DNA of 64,000 nucleotides from contig NZ_JBGUAZ010000001.1 of assembly GCF_041821085.1 (NCBI RefSeq), positions 310,001-374,000 of the forward strand, given 5' to 3'. Both the position numbers and the translations under genes were made by a program. This document shows, in pieces, positions 37,107 to 46,644 of the stretch (its first letter is position 1; each line of letters opens with the position of its first letter). Under the pieces are notes generated by a model that saw nothing but the letters and a program-made list of their open reading frames with translations, made no database searches and was not told the DNA's origin. The stretch comes from Natrinema sp. HArc-T2. Its GTDB lineage: Archaea > Halobacteriota > Halobacteria > Halobacteriales > Natrialbaceae.

Positions 37107-38759
37107 TCAGTCGCGATCCGGGGCAGCCTCGTCCGGAACCTGTCCCTCGACGAGCGACTGGTCGGCGTACTCCTCGCGGATGTCCTTCTTGGAGAACTTG
37201 CCCGTCGCCGTCTTCGGCACTTGCTTGATGAATTCGATCTCGTCGGGCAGCCACCATTTGGGGTACTCCTCGGCAAGCATGTCGTCGATTTCGTCGGGCA
37301 ACGACTCGCGGTCTGCATCCTCGCCAGGGACGACGAACGCAACTGGCCGCTCTTGCCAGCGCTCGTGTGGGACGCCGACGACGGCTGCCTCGGCGACGTC
37401 GTCGTGGGCCATGATCGCGTTCTCGAGTTCGACCGAGGAGATCCACTCGCCGCCGGATTTGATCACGTCTTTTTCGCGGTCGACGATCTGGATGTAGCCG
37501 TCCTCGTCGACGGTGACGACGTCGCCAGTCTTGAGCCAGCCGTCTTCGAAGTCCGTCTCGTTCGCTTCGGGCCGTTTGAAATACTCCGTCGTCACCCATG
37601 GCCCGCGAATCCACAGCTCGCCGAACGCCTCGCCGTTCCAGGCGATTTCCTCGCCGTCGTCGCCGATCACTTTGAACTCGAGGCCGGGAGCCATCAGCCC
37701 CTGTTTACTGCGCTTGTCGATCTGGGTGTCATAGTCCGCATCCTGTAGGTCGGCTTTGAGATGAGAGACCGATCCGATCGGGGCCGTTTCGGTCATCCCC
37801 CATGCGTGAAGGACCTCGACACCCTGCTCGTCGAACCACTCGATCATCGCTTTCGGCGCCGCCGAGCCGCCGACGATGACGGTCTCGAGCGCCGAGAGAT
37901 CGACCTCGTTTTCCGAACAATAGTCCATCAACCCGAGCCAGACGGTCGGGACGCCGGCGCTGATCGTCACGCCCTCGTCTTCGATGAGGCCGGCGAGGTC
38001 CGCGGGTTCGGGTGATGGGCCAGGGAAGACCTGCTTGGCACCGCCTGCGGTCGCCGTAAACGGCATCCCCCAGGCGTTGACGTGGAACATCGGGACGACG
38101 GGCATGACGACGTCGTCGTCTGCCATCGGGATCCCCTGTGGCGTCTGGGAGGCCATCGTGTGGCTCCAGAGCATCTGCTGGGTGTATTCGACGCCTTTCG
38201 GGTTGCCGGTCGTCCCCGAGGTGTAACACATCCCTGCCGGCTGATCCTCGTCGACATCGGGCCAGTCGTAGTCTGACTCGTGGTCCTCGATGAACAGCTC
38301 GTAGGGCGTCGCCTCGAGGTCGTCTGATTCCTCGCTGCCCATAACGACGAAGTCGACGCCGTCGAACTCGTCGTCGGCGTCGGCGACCGCGCCCGCGAGC
38401 TTCGGGGCGAACGATGGGTCGACGAAAATGAGCTGATCGTCGGCGTTGTCGACGATGTACTGGATGTGTGCGTCGGGGAGTAACGGATTGATCGTGTGAA
38501 GTTGTGCGCCCATCGATGGCACGGCGAAGTAGGTCTCGAAGTGCCGCGAGTGATTCCAGCAGAACGTGGCGACCCGATCGCCCGATTCGATACCGACCGC
38601 CTCGAGCGCGTTCGCGAGTTGGCACGTCCGTGCTTCGTACTCGCTGTAGGTGTATCGCTGGAGTCCGTCGTGATTGCGGGAAACGATCTCCGTGTCAGGA
38701 TACAGGTTTGTTGCACGCCACAAAAACGGTCGCAGTGTTTGACTTGTTCCGCCTGGCAT
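37107..38759 (-). CDS. Long-chain fatty acid-CoA ligase (AMP-forming)
   Basis: 550 residues, ANL superfamily. It activates a carboxylic acid to acyl-AMP and then acyl-CoA. P-loop YTSGTTGNPKGV (about 179-190), MFHVNAWGMPF, GMTETAPIG, the GELWIRGPW motif, KTGDVV, the hinge DREKDVIKSGGEWIS and the late catalytic Lys in TATGKFSKK are all intact. The pattern fits medium/long-chain acyl-CoA synthetases. The acyl-CoA dehydrogenase gene follows on the same strand. Confidence 0.93.
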   Translation of the reverse strand: MPGGTSQTLRPFLWRATNLYPDTEIVSRNHDGLQRYTYSEYEARTCQLANALEAVGIESGDRVATFCWNHSRHFETYFAVPSMGAQLHTINPLLPDAHIQYIVDNADDQLIFVDPSFAPKLAGAVADADDEFDGVDFVVMGSEESDDLEATPYELFIEDHESDYDWPDVDEDQPAGMCYTSGTTGNPKGVEYTQQMLWSHTMASQTPQGIPMADDDVVMPVVPMFHVNAWGMPFTATAGGAKQVFPGPSPEPADLAGLIEDEGVTISAGVPTVWLGLMDYCSENEVDLSALETVIVGGSAAPKAMIEWFDEQGVEVLHAWGMTETAPIGSVSHLKADLQDADYDTQIDKRSKQGLMAPGLEFKVIGDDGEEIAWNGEAFGELWIRGPWVTTEYFKRPEANETDFEDGWLKTGDVVTVDEDGYIQIVDREKDVIKSGGEWISSVELENAIMAHDDVAEAAVVGVPHERWQERPVAFVVPGEDADRESLPDEIDDMLAEEYPKWWLPDEIEFIKQVPKTATGKFSKKDIREEYADQSLVEGQVPDEAAPDRD

Positions 38760-39110
38760 CAGTGTCTATGTCATATGTTCAAACACCGCATTACTCTTTT
38801 TATCGAGTGGATAACACTTCGTAGGCCGTTCCTGTCGTCGTGGCGTGGGTCGCGAACGTCACTGCTATCGGAACAATTGAACGGTTTGACACATCGGGCG
38901 CACGACGGCTGTGCGATCAGGTGTGCAGTGACTGGCAGTGGCTACGATAGTTCCGTCGCCGACGGCCAGTTTTGGGCAAGCGCCGGCACTCCGTACAGTG
39001 CAGGCGAGAGGCGGGCTCATACACCGGATTCGTGTCAGTCTGCGTTCGATCGGAAGATCACGCCGCGACCGCGGTGTTTTTCCGGATGGTCACCAAACTA
39101 ACGTGAGTAG
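38760..39110. other. Divergent promoter region
   Basis: The left part next to the ligase start is AT-rich (an AT run near 38795-38805). Frames on the plus strand crossing this region start inside the ligase gene and are shadows. No gene or repeat is supported. Confidence 0.4.
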
Positions 39111-40157
39111 ATGACCACGGGCCAGCCCGAACCACCCACCGATGGCGACCTCGAGTGGTGTTACGATGCGGTTCATGGCGTTTCGCGAACCTTTTCGATC
39201 ACGATCGATCGGCTCGAGGAGCCGATGGCGAGACATATCTGTCTCGGATATCTCTTATGCAGAATTGCGGATACGATCGAGGATGCGGGACACATCCCAC
39301 CGGAGACCCAGACCGAACTGCTCTCGACGTACGACGAGTTGCTCGATCCCGATGCCGAGCAGTCGGTCGCGGCGTTCATGGACGACGTCGAACCCTGGAT
39401 CCCCGACGAGCGCACCGATGACTGGGACGTCGTCGCCGAGACGCCGCGCGTGCTGCGGACGTTCGAGTCGCTCGACGAGAAGCCCCGCGAGATCATGCGC
39501 GAACCGGTCCGGGAACTCGTCGACGGGATGGCGATGTTTACCGACCGCTACGCCAACGAGGGCGGCCTACGTCTGCAGACGATCGAGGAACTCGAGGAGT
39601 ACTGCTGGTACGCCGCCGGCACCGTCGGCACCCTGATCACCGGCCTGGTCGCCCGGGGCAGCTCACAGGAGCGTGCCGAGGAGATGCGCGAAAACGCCCG
39701 CTCGTTTGCTCTCCTGTTGCAACTGGTCAACATCGCGAAAGACGTCGACGACGACTACCACGAGGAGAACAACGTGTATCTCCCCGCCGAATGGCTCGCG
39801 GCGGAGGACGTCGACGTCGAGGCCGTCACCGACGAAGCCCACCAGGGCGGTGTCACGAACGTCATCAAGCGCGTGACGGGCCGCGCCGAACGCTACCTCG
39901 ACGACGCCCAGCGCTATCTCGAGATCGTCCCCGAACAGCACGGCAACCGCCTCTCGGCGTGGGCGATCCCCTATCTGCTGGCGGTCGGTACGCTCCGGGA
40001 GCTACGCGAACGTCCCGAGGACGTCGTCCGCGAGGGTGACGTCAAGGTCTCTCGCGCCGAGGTGTACGAACTGCTCCAGCAGTTCGAGGACGGCGTCTCC
40101 CGATCGCGCCTCGACGAGCTTCGCGCGGAGATGTCGGAACAGCCACTTCATCAGTGA
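39111..40157 (+). CDS. Squalene/phytoene synthase family enzyme, likely squalene synthase
   Basis: 348 residues. It joins two prenyl diphosphates head to head. First aspartate motif DTIED (54-58), FSIT substrate entry, YCWYAAGTVG and second aspartate motif NIAKDVDDDY (about 210-219) followed by NVYLPAEWL. The YCWYAAGTVG and following segments fit squalene synthase slightly better than phytoene synthase; haloarchaea make both squalenes and C50 carotenoids, so the product should be treated as open. Confidence 0.87.
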   Translation: MTTGQPEPPTDGDLEWCYDAVHGVSRTFSITIDRLEEPMARHICLGYLLCRIADTIEDAGHIPPETQTELLSTYDELLDPDAEQSVAAFMDDVEPWIPDERTDDWDVVAETPRVLRTFESLDEKPREIMREPVRELVDGMAMFTDRYANEGGLRLQTIEELEEYCWYAAGTVGTLITGLVARGSSQERAEEMRENARSFALLLQLVNIAKDVDDDYHEENNVYLPAEWLAAEDVDVEAVTDEAHQGGVTNVIKRVTGRAERYLDDAQRYLEIVPEQHGNRLSAWAIPYLLAVGTLRELRERPEDVVREGDVKVSRAEVYELLQQFEDGVSRSRLDELRAEMSEQPLHQ

Positions 40158-40277
40158 GCCGCCGCCGAGACAGTGCGGGCAGCAGTGCCGGTTGAGTGGC
40201 ACATCGCTCGAGAGCCGCTGCTGGCGCAGTTCGTCGCTCTTGGAACCGTGGGTTCCAGTTCGTCGCCGCGGTTTCAC

Positions 40278-40290
40278 AAAATATATACTA
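40278..40290 (+). promoter_or_regulatory. TATA-like run upstream of HTTM gene
   Basis: AAAATATATACTA is the strongest AT run in this gap. It sits about 140 nt before the HTTM start, so the transcript would have a long leader; a 15-codon frame (ATG 40290 to TGA 40335) lies inside that leader. The role is inferred. Confidence 0.35.
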
Positions 40291-40429
40291 TGTACCTAAT
40301 GAGTGGTCGAAAACAGCTAGCGGGTTCGATCACATGACGAGAGCAGTTCGCAACGTATGATACGGACTACTGTCAGTGGGTGCCGATGGGATCCGGCTGC
40401 CCTGCAGGTGCACCGGTACAGCAGAGCGT

Positions 40430-42043
40430 ATGAGTGACGCCGGTTCGCCCATACCCGGCGTCAGCCGCGCTCGTGAACGCGTCCACACTGCGCTTACGCG
40501 GCGCGTCGGAATCGATGCACGCGCGCTGGCTGCGTTCCGTCTCGTCCTCGGCAGTCTCCTGCTGTTCGATGTTCTCCACCGCTCGCAATACCTCGAGACG
40601 TTCTATACCGACGGCGGCGTGTTGCCGCGTTCGCTGCTCGTCGAGCAATACGCACCCGGGAAATACTCGATTCATGCACTGTCGGGGGAGCCGTGGCTTC
40701 AGGTCGTTCTGTTCGGGTGTGCTGCTGTTTCCGCCACAGCACTGCTCGTCGGGTACCGAACGAGGATCGCGACGGTCTGCTCGGTGGTGCTGCTCTTCTC
40801 GGTTCACTTTCGGAACCCGTTCGTCCTGAACGGGGCCGATAGGCTCCTCCGCGAACTGCTGCTGCTAGGAGTGTTTCTCCCGCTCGGGAATCGCTGGGCG
40901 ATCGACACACTCGATGAATCTAGCGGATACTCCGACCTCGAGCGCGACGACGAATCCGCGGTCCGATCCGGCAGCGACGTCCGGATTACGACGCCAGCGA
41001 CTGCGGCGATCCTCGTTCACGTCGTCGTCATGTTCGTCAATAACGCCGTTCTCAAAGCCACGGGTGACACCTGGCACAGCGGTGAGGCACTCGGGTATGC
41101 TCTCCGACTGGATCATCTGACTATCCTACTCGGTGATGCCGTCGTGAACTACCCGCTCGTGCTCACGACCGGCACCTACGTCTGGACGGGGCTGGTGACC
41201 GGCGCGCCGCTATTGCTCTTGCTCGCTGGTCGTCTCCGGATCGCGTACGTCTCGGCATTCATCGCCGCGGTCACCGGGCTGGCGCTCTCGATGGCCGTCG
41301 GCCTCTTTCCGGTCGTCTTGGCCGGTGCGTTCCTCCTGTTTCTCCCACCGCGGGTATGGGACACTCTCGAGCACATCATTAGCATTGCAGTCGATCGGGT
41401 TGGTGTGCTCGAGCGCGGTAGAGCGGCGATCCGAGGCGCAGCCAGTCGTATGGGTCGATCTTCTACCGGCGGGTCGGTGTCCTCACTCTCATTCTCACTC
41501 TCACCACCGACCCGCCGTCGAGCACGGCAGTGCTGGTCGCTCGTCCTCGTCTGCGTGCTGGCGATCGTCGTCCTGTGGAGTGGTGTGCTGCTCGGTGAAG
41601 CGCACGCTATCGAACCAGTCGACTCGACGGTGCCCGATGACTACCAGTGGACGATGTTCGCACCGAACCCGAGCTCAAGCTACGGCTGGTACGTGGTCGC
41701 CGGACACGTCGACGGCGGGGAGGACATCGACGTGCTTCGCGGAGCGACCCTCCGGACTGATCGACCGCCGGATGCATCCGATGCGTTCCCCGGCTTCCGC
41801 TGGCGAAAGTATCTGAATTCGCTGTTCGACAGCGACGTGCGGGCCGAGCGATTCGCTACCGCCATGTGCGAGCACTCGACCGCACACGCCGACACGTCCA
41901 TCACGAACGTCACCGTGACCTACACCGAGCAACCGATCGCACTCGAGGGAGCGACGCCGCCCCCAGAGACAGTCACAGTGGTCGAACAGTCGTGTTCACG
42001 CGACCGGAACGCTGAACTACAGACGACTGCAACCAGCAAGTGA
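40430..42043 (+). CDS. HTTM-domain membrane protein (gamma-carboxylase-like)
   Basis: 537 residues with multiple helices. The N-terminal part (ALAAFRLVLGSLLLFDVL, FYTDGGVLPRSLL, SVHFRNPFVLNGADRLLRELL) is the HTTM domain related to vitamin K-dependent gamma-carboxylase. A Ser/Thr-rich linker (about 350-385) leads to an extracellular C-terminal part. The actual reaction of microbial HTTM proteins is unknown. It is followed after 3 bp by a DCC-family thioredoxin-like gene, a pairing seen repeatedly in prokaryotes and suggesting one redox system. The ATG at 40430 removes 18 upstream residues that look non-coding. Confidence 0.82.
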   Translation: MSDAGSPIPGVSRARERVHTALTRRVGIDARALAAFRLVLGSLLLFDVLHRSQYLETFYTDGGVLPRSLLVEQYAPGKYSIHALSGEPWLQVVLFGCAAVSATALLVGYRTRIATVCSVVLLFSVHFRNPFVLNGADRLLRELLLLGVFLPLGNRWAIDTLDESSGYSDLERDDESAVRSGSDVRITTPATAAILVHVVVMFVNNAVLKATGDTWHSGEALGYALRLDHLTILLGDAVVNYPLVLTTGTYVWTGLVTGAPLLLLLAGRLRIAYVSAFIAAVTGLALSMAVGLFPVVLAGAFLLFLPPRVWDTLEHIISIAVDRVGVLERGRAAIRGAASRMGRSSTGGSVSSLSFSLSPPTRRRARQCWSLVLVCVLAIVVLWSGVLLGEAHAIEPVDSTVPDDYQWTMFAPNPSSSYGWYVVAGHVDGGEDIDVLRGATLRTDRPPDASDAFPGFRWRKYLNSLFDSDVRAERFATAMCEHSTAHADTSITNVTVTYTEQPIALEGATPPPETVTVVEQSCSRDRNAELQTTATSK

Positions 42044-42046
42044 CCA

Positions 42047-42469
42047 ATGAGCGATGCGAACCCGGACGACAACCCGGTCGTCCTCTTCGACGGCGTCTGC
42101 AACCTCTGTAACGGGTTCGTCCAGTTTATCCTCCCACGGGACACGGACGGGCGCTTCCGCTTTGCATCCCTCCAGTCCGACGTCGGCCAGGAACTGTTGG
42201 CTGACCACGGCCTCCCGACGGACGAACTCGAGTCGGTGGTCCTCATCGAGGGTGACGACTGCTACACGAAGTCAGATGCAGTCATCCGCATCGCGAGGCT
42301 CCTCGGCGGTGTCTATACCCTGCTCGGCCCGTTTCGATTCCTGCCGCGTCAGCTCCGTGACTGGGCGTACGACTTCGTCGCCGCCCGCCGCTACCGCTGG
42401 TTCGGGAAGAAAGACCAGTGTACGATGCCACCGAGCGACGTCAGCGTTGGTGAGCGGTTTCTCGAGTGA
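42047..42469 (+). CDS. DCC-family thiol-disulfide oxidoreductase-like protein
   Basis: 140 residues. The defining DCC motif, Asp-x-x-Cys-x-x-Cys, is seen as FDGVCNLCN (about residues 14-22), followed by the conserved FASLQS and DAVIRIARLLGG segments. It is predicted to be cytoplasmic, thioredoxin-fold. It is co-transcribed with the HTTM gene (3 bp gap). A large hairpin lies shortly after its stop. Confidence 0.88.
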   Translation: MSDANPDDNPVVLFDGVCNLCNGFVQFILPRDTDGRFRFASLQSDVGQELLADHGLPTDELESVVLIEGDDCYTKSDAVIRIARLLGGVYTLLGPFRFLPRQLRDWAYDFVAARRYRWFGKKDQCTMPPSDVSVGERFLE

Positions 42470-42489
42470 CGACGTGCTGATAGGGTCTG

Positions 42490-42551
42490 CTATCACTGGT
42501 TACTGGCGCACCCGCATGACGGGTCGCGGGTGCGCCGGCACTGACTGATAG
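42490..42551. terminator. Long palindromic stem between convergent genes
   Basis: GGCGCACCCGC (42505-42515) and GCGGGTGCGCC (42526-42536) form a perfect 11-bp stem with a 10-nt loop, enclosed by CTATCA (42490-42495) and TGATAG (42546-42551). It lies between the DCC gene and the convergent membrane-protein gene. It may act as a bidirectional terminator or RNA structure; no T run follows on either side. Confidence 0.4.
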
Positions 42552-42636
42552 GTGTCCGTATGAGCGGCGAGTGTGTGGCCAGACTGTCGACTCGGAGTCG
42601 ATCAGTGGCGCTCGATCGGTCGATTTTCGAGTCGTC

Positions 42637-43950
42637 CTACCGACAGTATCGGTCGTCGAGTGCGAGGTGCCGTCCCAGCAGCGCGAGCGGATAGCCGAAC
42701 ATGGCGACGCAGACAGCCCACGGCAGGAACAGCAGACTGAACAGGGCCATCCCGTACCCGGACACCGGATGCGGGGAGGTGACCGCGATCGCGGCGATCG
42801 GTGTGAGCGCAGCGACTGCGATGAGCGCGATTGGCGTGCGCCCACGGGCGAACGCATGACCGATCGGCAAACAGAGTGCGGTCGCCAGTCCGAGGCAGAA
42901 CGGGTACGCGTCCATTGGCGGGCCGACGAGCAGCAGGGACACCGCTGCTGTGGTGATCGCCGCGAGCACCGACAGCCCGGCCAGCCCACGGGTCCCGAGT
43001 CGGCCACCGAGACGACATCCTGCGCTCCCCAGGAGGGCGTAGCCGACTCCGAGCGAAGTTAGTGCGACGGCATCCGGTGCGATGCCAGTTCCGGTCGAAA
43101 TTGCGCCGACAACGAGGAATCCACCCGCACCGATCACACCGATGGCTACGATCACCTGCTCGAGCGTCGCCGCATCGACGGTAGTATACCCTCGTTCGGT
43201 GCGACCAATCACGATTCCGACGATCGCGATAGACACTGCAGGGACGACCCCGCCGCGAACCCCGTGTGCGAGCGCCGTCGGACCGGTTTCGAGGCCGATC
43301 GTGGCGTAGCCTCTCACGGTATCGAGGATGCCGCCGCTGCCGTAGGTGATGTACGTCTGATCGTCGAAATCGCTGTCCCATTCGTTCCCGTTCTCGGTCG
43401 TCCACGTCGCCGCATTGCCGTCGACCGTGGCAGCAGGAATGGTGTTCGTGATTGCGGTCCCCTCGGGTGTGTGTATCGTCAATCGGTCGGCCACGAGCTG
43501 GTAGTGTGTCGGCGACGTGCCGGTCGCGAAGTACTCGATGATCCAGGTGTCGCCGACGCCGCGTCTGGCGACGTCTTCGACCGTGTAGTTCACGACGACG
43601 GTATCACCCTCGAGCGTCGTCTCGACGGCCCGAACGTCGCCGTCGGCAACGTGGTATCGCGCCCAGGCATCGTCGACTGCAGCCTCGAGCGCGGTCACGT
43701 TGGTTCGATATCGGTTGGCGACCGAGGTGGTGACGGGAACGCGGGCGTGCCACCGCGAATCGCCGGTCTCGTTGACGTACACGTCAAGCGTTCCATGACC
43801 AGTCGCACCGTCAATTTGGGCATCGTTCGCAACGCCGGGGCCACAGACGCCACAGAGCTGCGACGGTGGTGGCGCACCGGCAACGGCGGGAACGCCGGCC
43901 AAGCCAACGCTGACACAACAGAGGGCGATGACGAGATGGGCAGCTCGCAT
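42637..43950 (-). CDS. Exported-domain plus multi-pass membrane protein, unknown
   Basis: 437 residues. A Sec-type signal peptide (to about residue 25, AGVPAVAG) is followed by an extracellular domain of about 180 residues rich in Thr/Val/Asp and containing QLCGVCGPGV, then about seven to eight membrane helices from residue 215 to near the C-terminus. I do not recognise a characterised family. The Cys pair near the mature N-terminus could be a disulfide or metal site. It converges with the DCC gene. Confidence 0.7.
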   Translation of the reverse strand: MRAAHLVIALCCVSVGLAGVPAVAGAPPPSQLCGVCGPGVANDAQIDGATGHGTLDVYVNETGDSRWHARVPVTTSVANRYRTNVTALEAAVDDAWARYHVADGDVRAVETTLEGDTVVVNYTVEDVARRGVGDTWIIEYFATGTSPTHYQLVADRLTIHTPEGTAITNTIPAATVDGNAATWTTENGNEWDSDFDDQTYITYGSGGILDTVRGYATIGLETGPTALAHGVRGGVVPAVSIAIVGIVIGRTERGYTTVDAATLEQVIVAIGVIGAGGFLVVGAISTGTGIAPDAVALTSLGVGYALLGSAGCRLGGRLGTRGLAGLSVLAAITTAAVSLLLVGPPMDAYPFCLGLATALCLPIGHAFARGRTPIALIAVAALTPIAAIAVTSPHPVSGYGMALFSLLFLPWAVCVAMFGYPLALLGRHLALDDRYCR

Positions 43951-44075
43951 TATCTCGACCTTTGAGTGTCAGTGCTAAATAACATACCTGTCCGAAGCGG
44001 TCTTTTTCCTGCGATTGGCCGCTCGACAGCTGAGGACAAGTTTCAAGACGAGACAGTGTGAGCTATGGATGACTG

Positions 44076-44819
44076 GTGAACCGCGTGAGCAAGAAACACG
44101 TCGTACCTGACTCGAGTGAGGGAGCAAGCGAGAGTGAGGCCGGCGGGTCCCGCGTCGTCGATATCGGTATTACCGTCGATGTCGGGACCAGCAGCGAAAG
44201 CGAGGACGCAGCTGATATCGAACTCGCGTTCGACGAGGACGACCTCCTCGAAGCGACCGAGTCCGGAGCAGAGACCGCTATCGGGACTGAACCGGTGTCT
44301 GAATCCGGGCTGGACTCCGGGGAACGCGACGCACTCGAGGACGCCGGGATCGACCCCGAGGCGGTCCTCGAGCGGGAGTGTTCGTACTGCCGATTGCGTG
44401 ATGAAGGCGTCCCTGAACCGATCGCGGACGCGCTCCGAAGACGGTTGTCGCTGCCGTGGTCGTTCGAGACCGACGGCGATCTCGATCGGCGCTCGACGGC
44501 GGTTCGCGGGCTCGGCGAGGCCGAACGTGAGTGGATCGAGGTCAGCGGAGACGAGACCTGGCAGGCCTTCGAGTACGACCGCTCTGAGCCGATTTCGGTC
44601 GGCCGGGAGCGACCCACGGAGCGACCGTATCCGAAACCGACGCCGGTGACGGCGGTGACGGGTGTCGGTCCCGCCGACGCCGACACGCTGGCCGAGGCCG
44701 GCATCCGCTCTGCCGAACGGCTGGCGACGATCGACGCGATGACCGTCGCCGATCTCCTCGAGCTCAACGTATTGCACGTCCGGATGTGGCGACACAACGC
44801 CCGGGAACTGCTCGACTGA
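44076..44819 (+). CDS. Acidic protein with C-terminal helix-hairpin-helix
   Basis: 247 residues (GTG start at 44076; GTG 44085 is an alternative). The first 75 residues are acidic and Ser-rich, probably disordered. CSYCRLRDEGV (about 101-111) is a small conserved element. The last 55 residues (VTAVTGVGPADADTLAEAG, then LLELNVLHVRMWRHNAREL) form a helix-hairpin-helix pair like that ending topoisomerase I in this window. DNA binding is therefore plausible; the process is unknown. Confidence 0.7.
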   Translation: MNRVSKKHVVPDSSEGASESEAGGSRVVDIGITVDVGTSSESEDAADIELAFDEDDLLEATESGAETAIGTEPVSESGLDSGERDALEDAGIDPEAVLERECSYCRLRDEGVPEPIADALRRRLSLPWSFETDGDLDRRSTAVRGLGEAEREWIEVSGDETWQAFEYDRSEPISVGRERPTERPYPKPTPVTAVTGVGPADADTLAEAGIRSAERLATIDAMTVADLLELNVLHVRMWRHNARELLD

Positions 44820-44930
44820 TATCACGGGTCCGTTCCGTCCAACCGAGGAGCCCGAAACGGCGACAGCCCGCCGCTGCGACAGCTACTAACTACGTTCGTA
44901 CTCAAGCTTTGAAGGGCCGGATCATCAGAG

Positions 44931-44938
44931 ATTTATAG
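44931..44938 (+). promoter_or_regulatory. TATA box of the aldolase-FBPase operon
   Basis: ATTTATAG is centred 27 nt before the ATG at 44962, a textbook haloarchaeal leaderless spacing. Confidence 0.55.
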
Positions 44939-44961
44939 CGGCCTGTTGGACCGTCTAACAG

Positions 44962-45756
44962 ATGATTCCGATCGACGACTCTCCGATCGTTCGCGACGGT
45001 AAGTCACTGATTCTGGCGATGGACCACGGACTCGAGCACGGCCCAGTCGACTTCGAGGATGTGCCGGAGAAACTCGACCCGTCGACGGTTTTCGAGACGG
45101 CAACTCACGACGCCGTCACCGCGATGGCGGTCCAGAAGGGGATCGCGGAGGGATACTACCCTAGCTACGAGGACGACGTAAACCTGCTGTTGAAGCTAAA
45201 CGGCACGTCGAACCTCTGGATGGGCGAGCCCGACTCGGCGGTCAACTGCTCGGTCGACTACGCCGCTGAACTGGGTGCCGATGCGCTCGGCTTTACTGTC
45301 TACGGCGGCTCGAACAACGAGATCGAGATGGTCGAGGAGTTCCGCGACGCCCAGGAGAAGGGCCGCGAGTACGACCTCCCGATGGTCATGTGGTCGTACC
45401 CGCGCGGACAGGGCCTGAAAAACGACACCAAGCCCTCGACGATCTCCTATGCGACCCGGCTAGCGCTCGAGCTGGGTGCCGACATCGCGAAGGTCAAATA
45501 CCCCGGTAGCAAGGACGCGATGGCCCACGCCGTCCAGTGTGCCGGCGACATGAAAGTCGTCATGTCCGGCGGCTCCAAAACGTCGGACTACGAGTTCCTC
45601 TCGACCGTCGAGGCCGTCATCGACGCCGGTGCGAAGGGTCTCGCCGTTGGCCGCAACGTCTGGCAGCGCGAGGACCCCACTCGGCTGCTTGACGCACTCG
45701 AGCAGGTCATCTACGAGGAGAAAACCGCCGACGCTGCACTCGAGGCGACCGAATAG
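44962..45756 (+). CDS. Class I fructose-bisphosphate aldolase (archaeal DhnA type)
   Basis: 264 residues, the archaeal class I (DhnA/FbaB) length. It interconverts fructose 1,6-bisphosphate with dihydroxyacetone phosphate and glyceraldehyde 3-phosphate through a Schiff base. The segment AMDHGLEHGP (19-28) is the family N-terminal signature, and AKVKYPGS (176-183) carries the Schiff-base lysine. SYPRGQG and LAVGRNVWQ complete the phosphate-binding barrel ends. The fructose bisphosphatase gene begins 2 bp after the stop, so the two are one operon acting in gluconeogenesis. Confidence 0.92.
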   Translation: MIPIDDSPIVRDGKSLILAMDHGLEHGPVDFEDVPEKLDPSTVFETATHDAVTAMAVQKGIAEGYYPSYEDDVNLLLKLNGTSNLWMGEPDSAVNCSVDYAAELGADALGFTVYGGSNNEIEMVEEFRDAQEKGREYDLPMVMWSYPRGQGLKNDTKPSTISYATRLALELGADIAKVKYPGSKDAMAHAVQCAGDMKVVMSGGSKTSDYEFLSTVEAVIDAGAKGLAVGRNVWQREDPTRLLDALEQVIYEEKTADAALEATE

Positions 45757-45758
45757 GA

Positions 45759-46628
45759 ATGACGGTCTCGGACCCAGTCGTCGAGAAGATCGTCTCGACG
45801 ATCGGTCGCTCGGCGACCGAGATCCGGCAGGGATTGATCGGTCGGCGCGGCACGGTCGACGAGGAAAACCCAAGCGGCGAGACCCAGGCCGAAGCCGACG
45901 TCTGGGCCGACGAGCTACTCGGCGATCGGCTGGCCGAACTCGAGGGCGTCGGGCAGTACGCCAGCGAGGAACGGGCCGACGTCATCGACTGTGGCGGCAA
46001 TCCCGACGAGTCGGGTGCCTACGCCGTGGCGGTCGATCCGCTGGATGGCTCCTCGAACCTCAAATCGAACAACACGATGGGGACGATCTTCGGCGTCTAC
46101 GACGCCGCGGTGCCTGCTCGCGGTGACACGCTCGTGGCCGCCGGCTTCGTCCTCTACGGGCCGATCACGACGATGGTGATCGCGACCGATGAGACCGTCG
46201 CCGAGTACGAACTCTCCGGCGGCGAGCGCACGCTCGTCGACCGCGATCTCACGCTGCCCGACGAGCCGGTCGTCTACGGCTTCGGCGGTCGCGTCCCCGA
46301 CTGGCCCGACGACTTCCGCGCACACGCCCGCGAGATTGAATCCGAACTCAAACTCCGGTATGGCGGTGCGCTCATCGGCGACGTCAATCAGGTGCTGACC
46401 TACGGTGGGACATTCGGCTACCCTGCTCTCGAGTCCCGGCCCGAAGGCAAACTTCGGCTGCAGTTCGAGGGGAACCCGATCGGCTACGTCGTCGAGCAGG
46501 CCGGCGGGCGCTCTTCGGATGGGATCCAGTCGCTGCTGACCGTCGAGCCTGACGGCCTCCACGATCGGACGCCGGTCCACGTCGGCAACGCCGAGCTGAT
46601 CGACCGGCTCGAGGACGCACTCGCGTAG
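45759..46628 (+). CDS. fbp: Class 1 fructose-1,6-bisphosphatase
   Basis: 289 residues. It removes the 1-phosphate of fructose 1,6-bisphosphate, the committed gluconeogenic step. The metal-binding signature AVDPLDGSSN of the FBPase/IMPase superfamily and an acid pair in SEERADV are visible; LKLRYGGALIGDVNQVLTYGG and LEFE-like EGNPIGYVVEQAGG are FBPase class 1 features rather than inositol monophosphatase. It is co-transcribed with the aldolase. Confidence 0.9.
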   Translation: MTVSDPVVEKIVSTIGRSATEIRQGLIGRRGTVDEENPSGETQAEADVWADELLGDRLAELEGVGQYASEERADVIDCGGNPDESGAYAVAVDPLDGSSNLKSNNTMGTIFGVYDAAVPARGDTLVAAGFVLYGPITTMVIATDETVAEYELSGGERTLVDRDLTLPDEPVVYGFGGRVPDWPDDFRAHAREIESELKLRYGGALIGDVNQVLTYGGTFGYPALESRPEGKLRLQFEGNPIGYVVEQAGGRSSDGIQSLLTVEPDGLHDRTPVHVGNAELIDRLEDALA

Positions 46629-46644
46629 GCGACGACGCCGTTTT

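Noticed and set aside
38496-39101. Plus-strand frame of 201 codons upstream of the squalene/phytoene synthase gene
   Set aside because: Most of it is antisense to the acyl-CoA ligase start, and the rest lacks any pattern.
40241-40257. 7-bp hairpin after the squalene/phytoene synthase gene
   Set aside because: Perfect stem but short, no T run, and such small GC-rich hairpins arise by chance at this composition.
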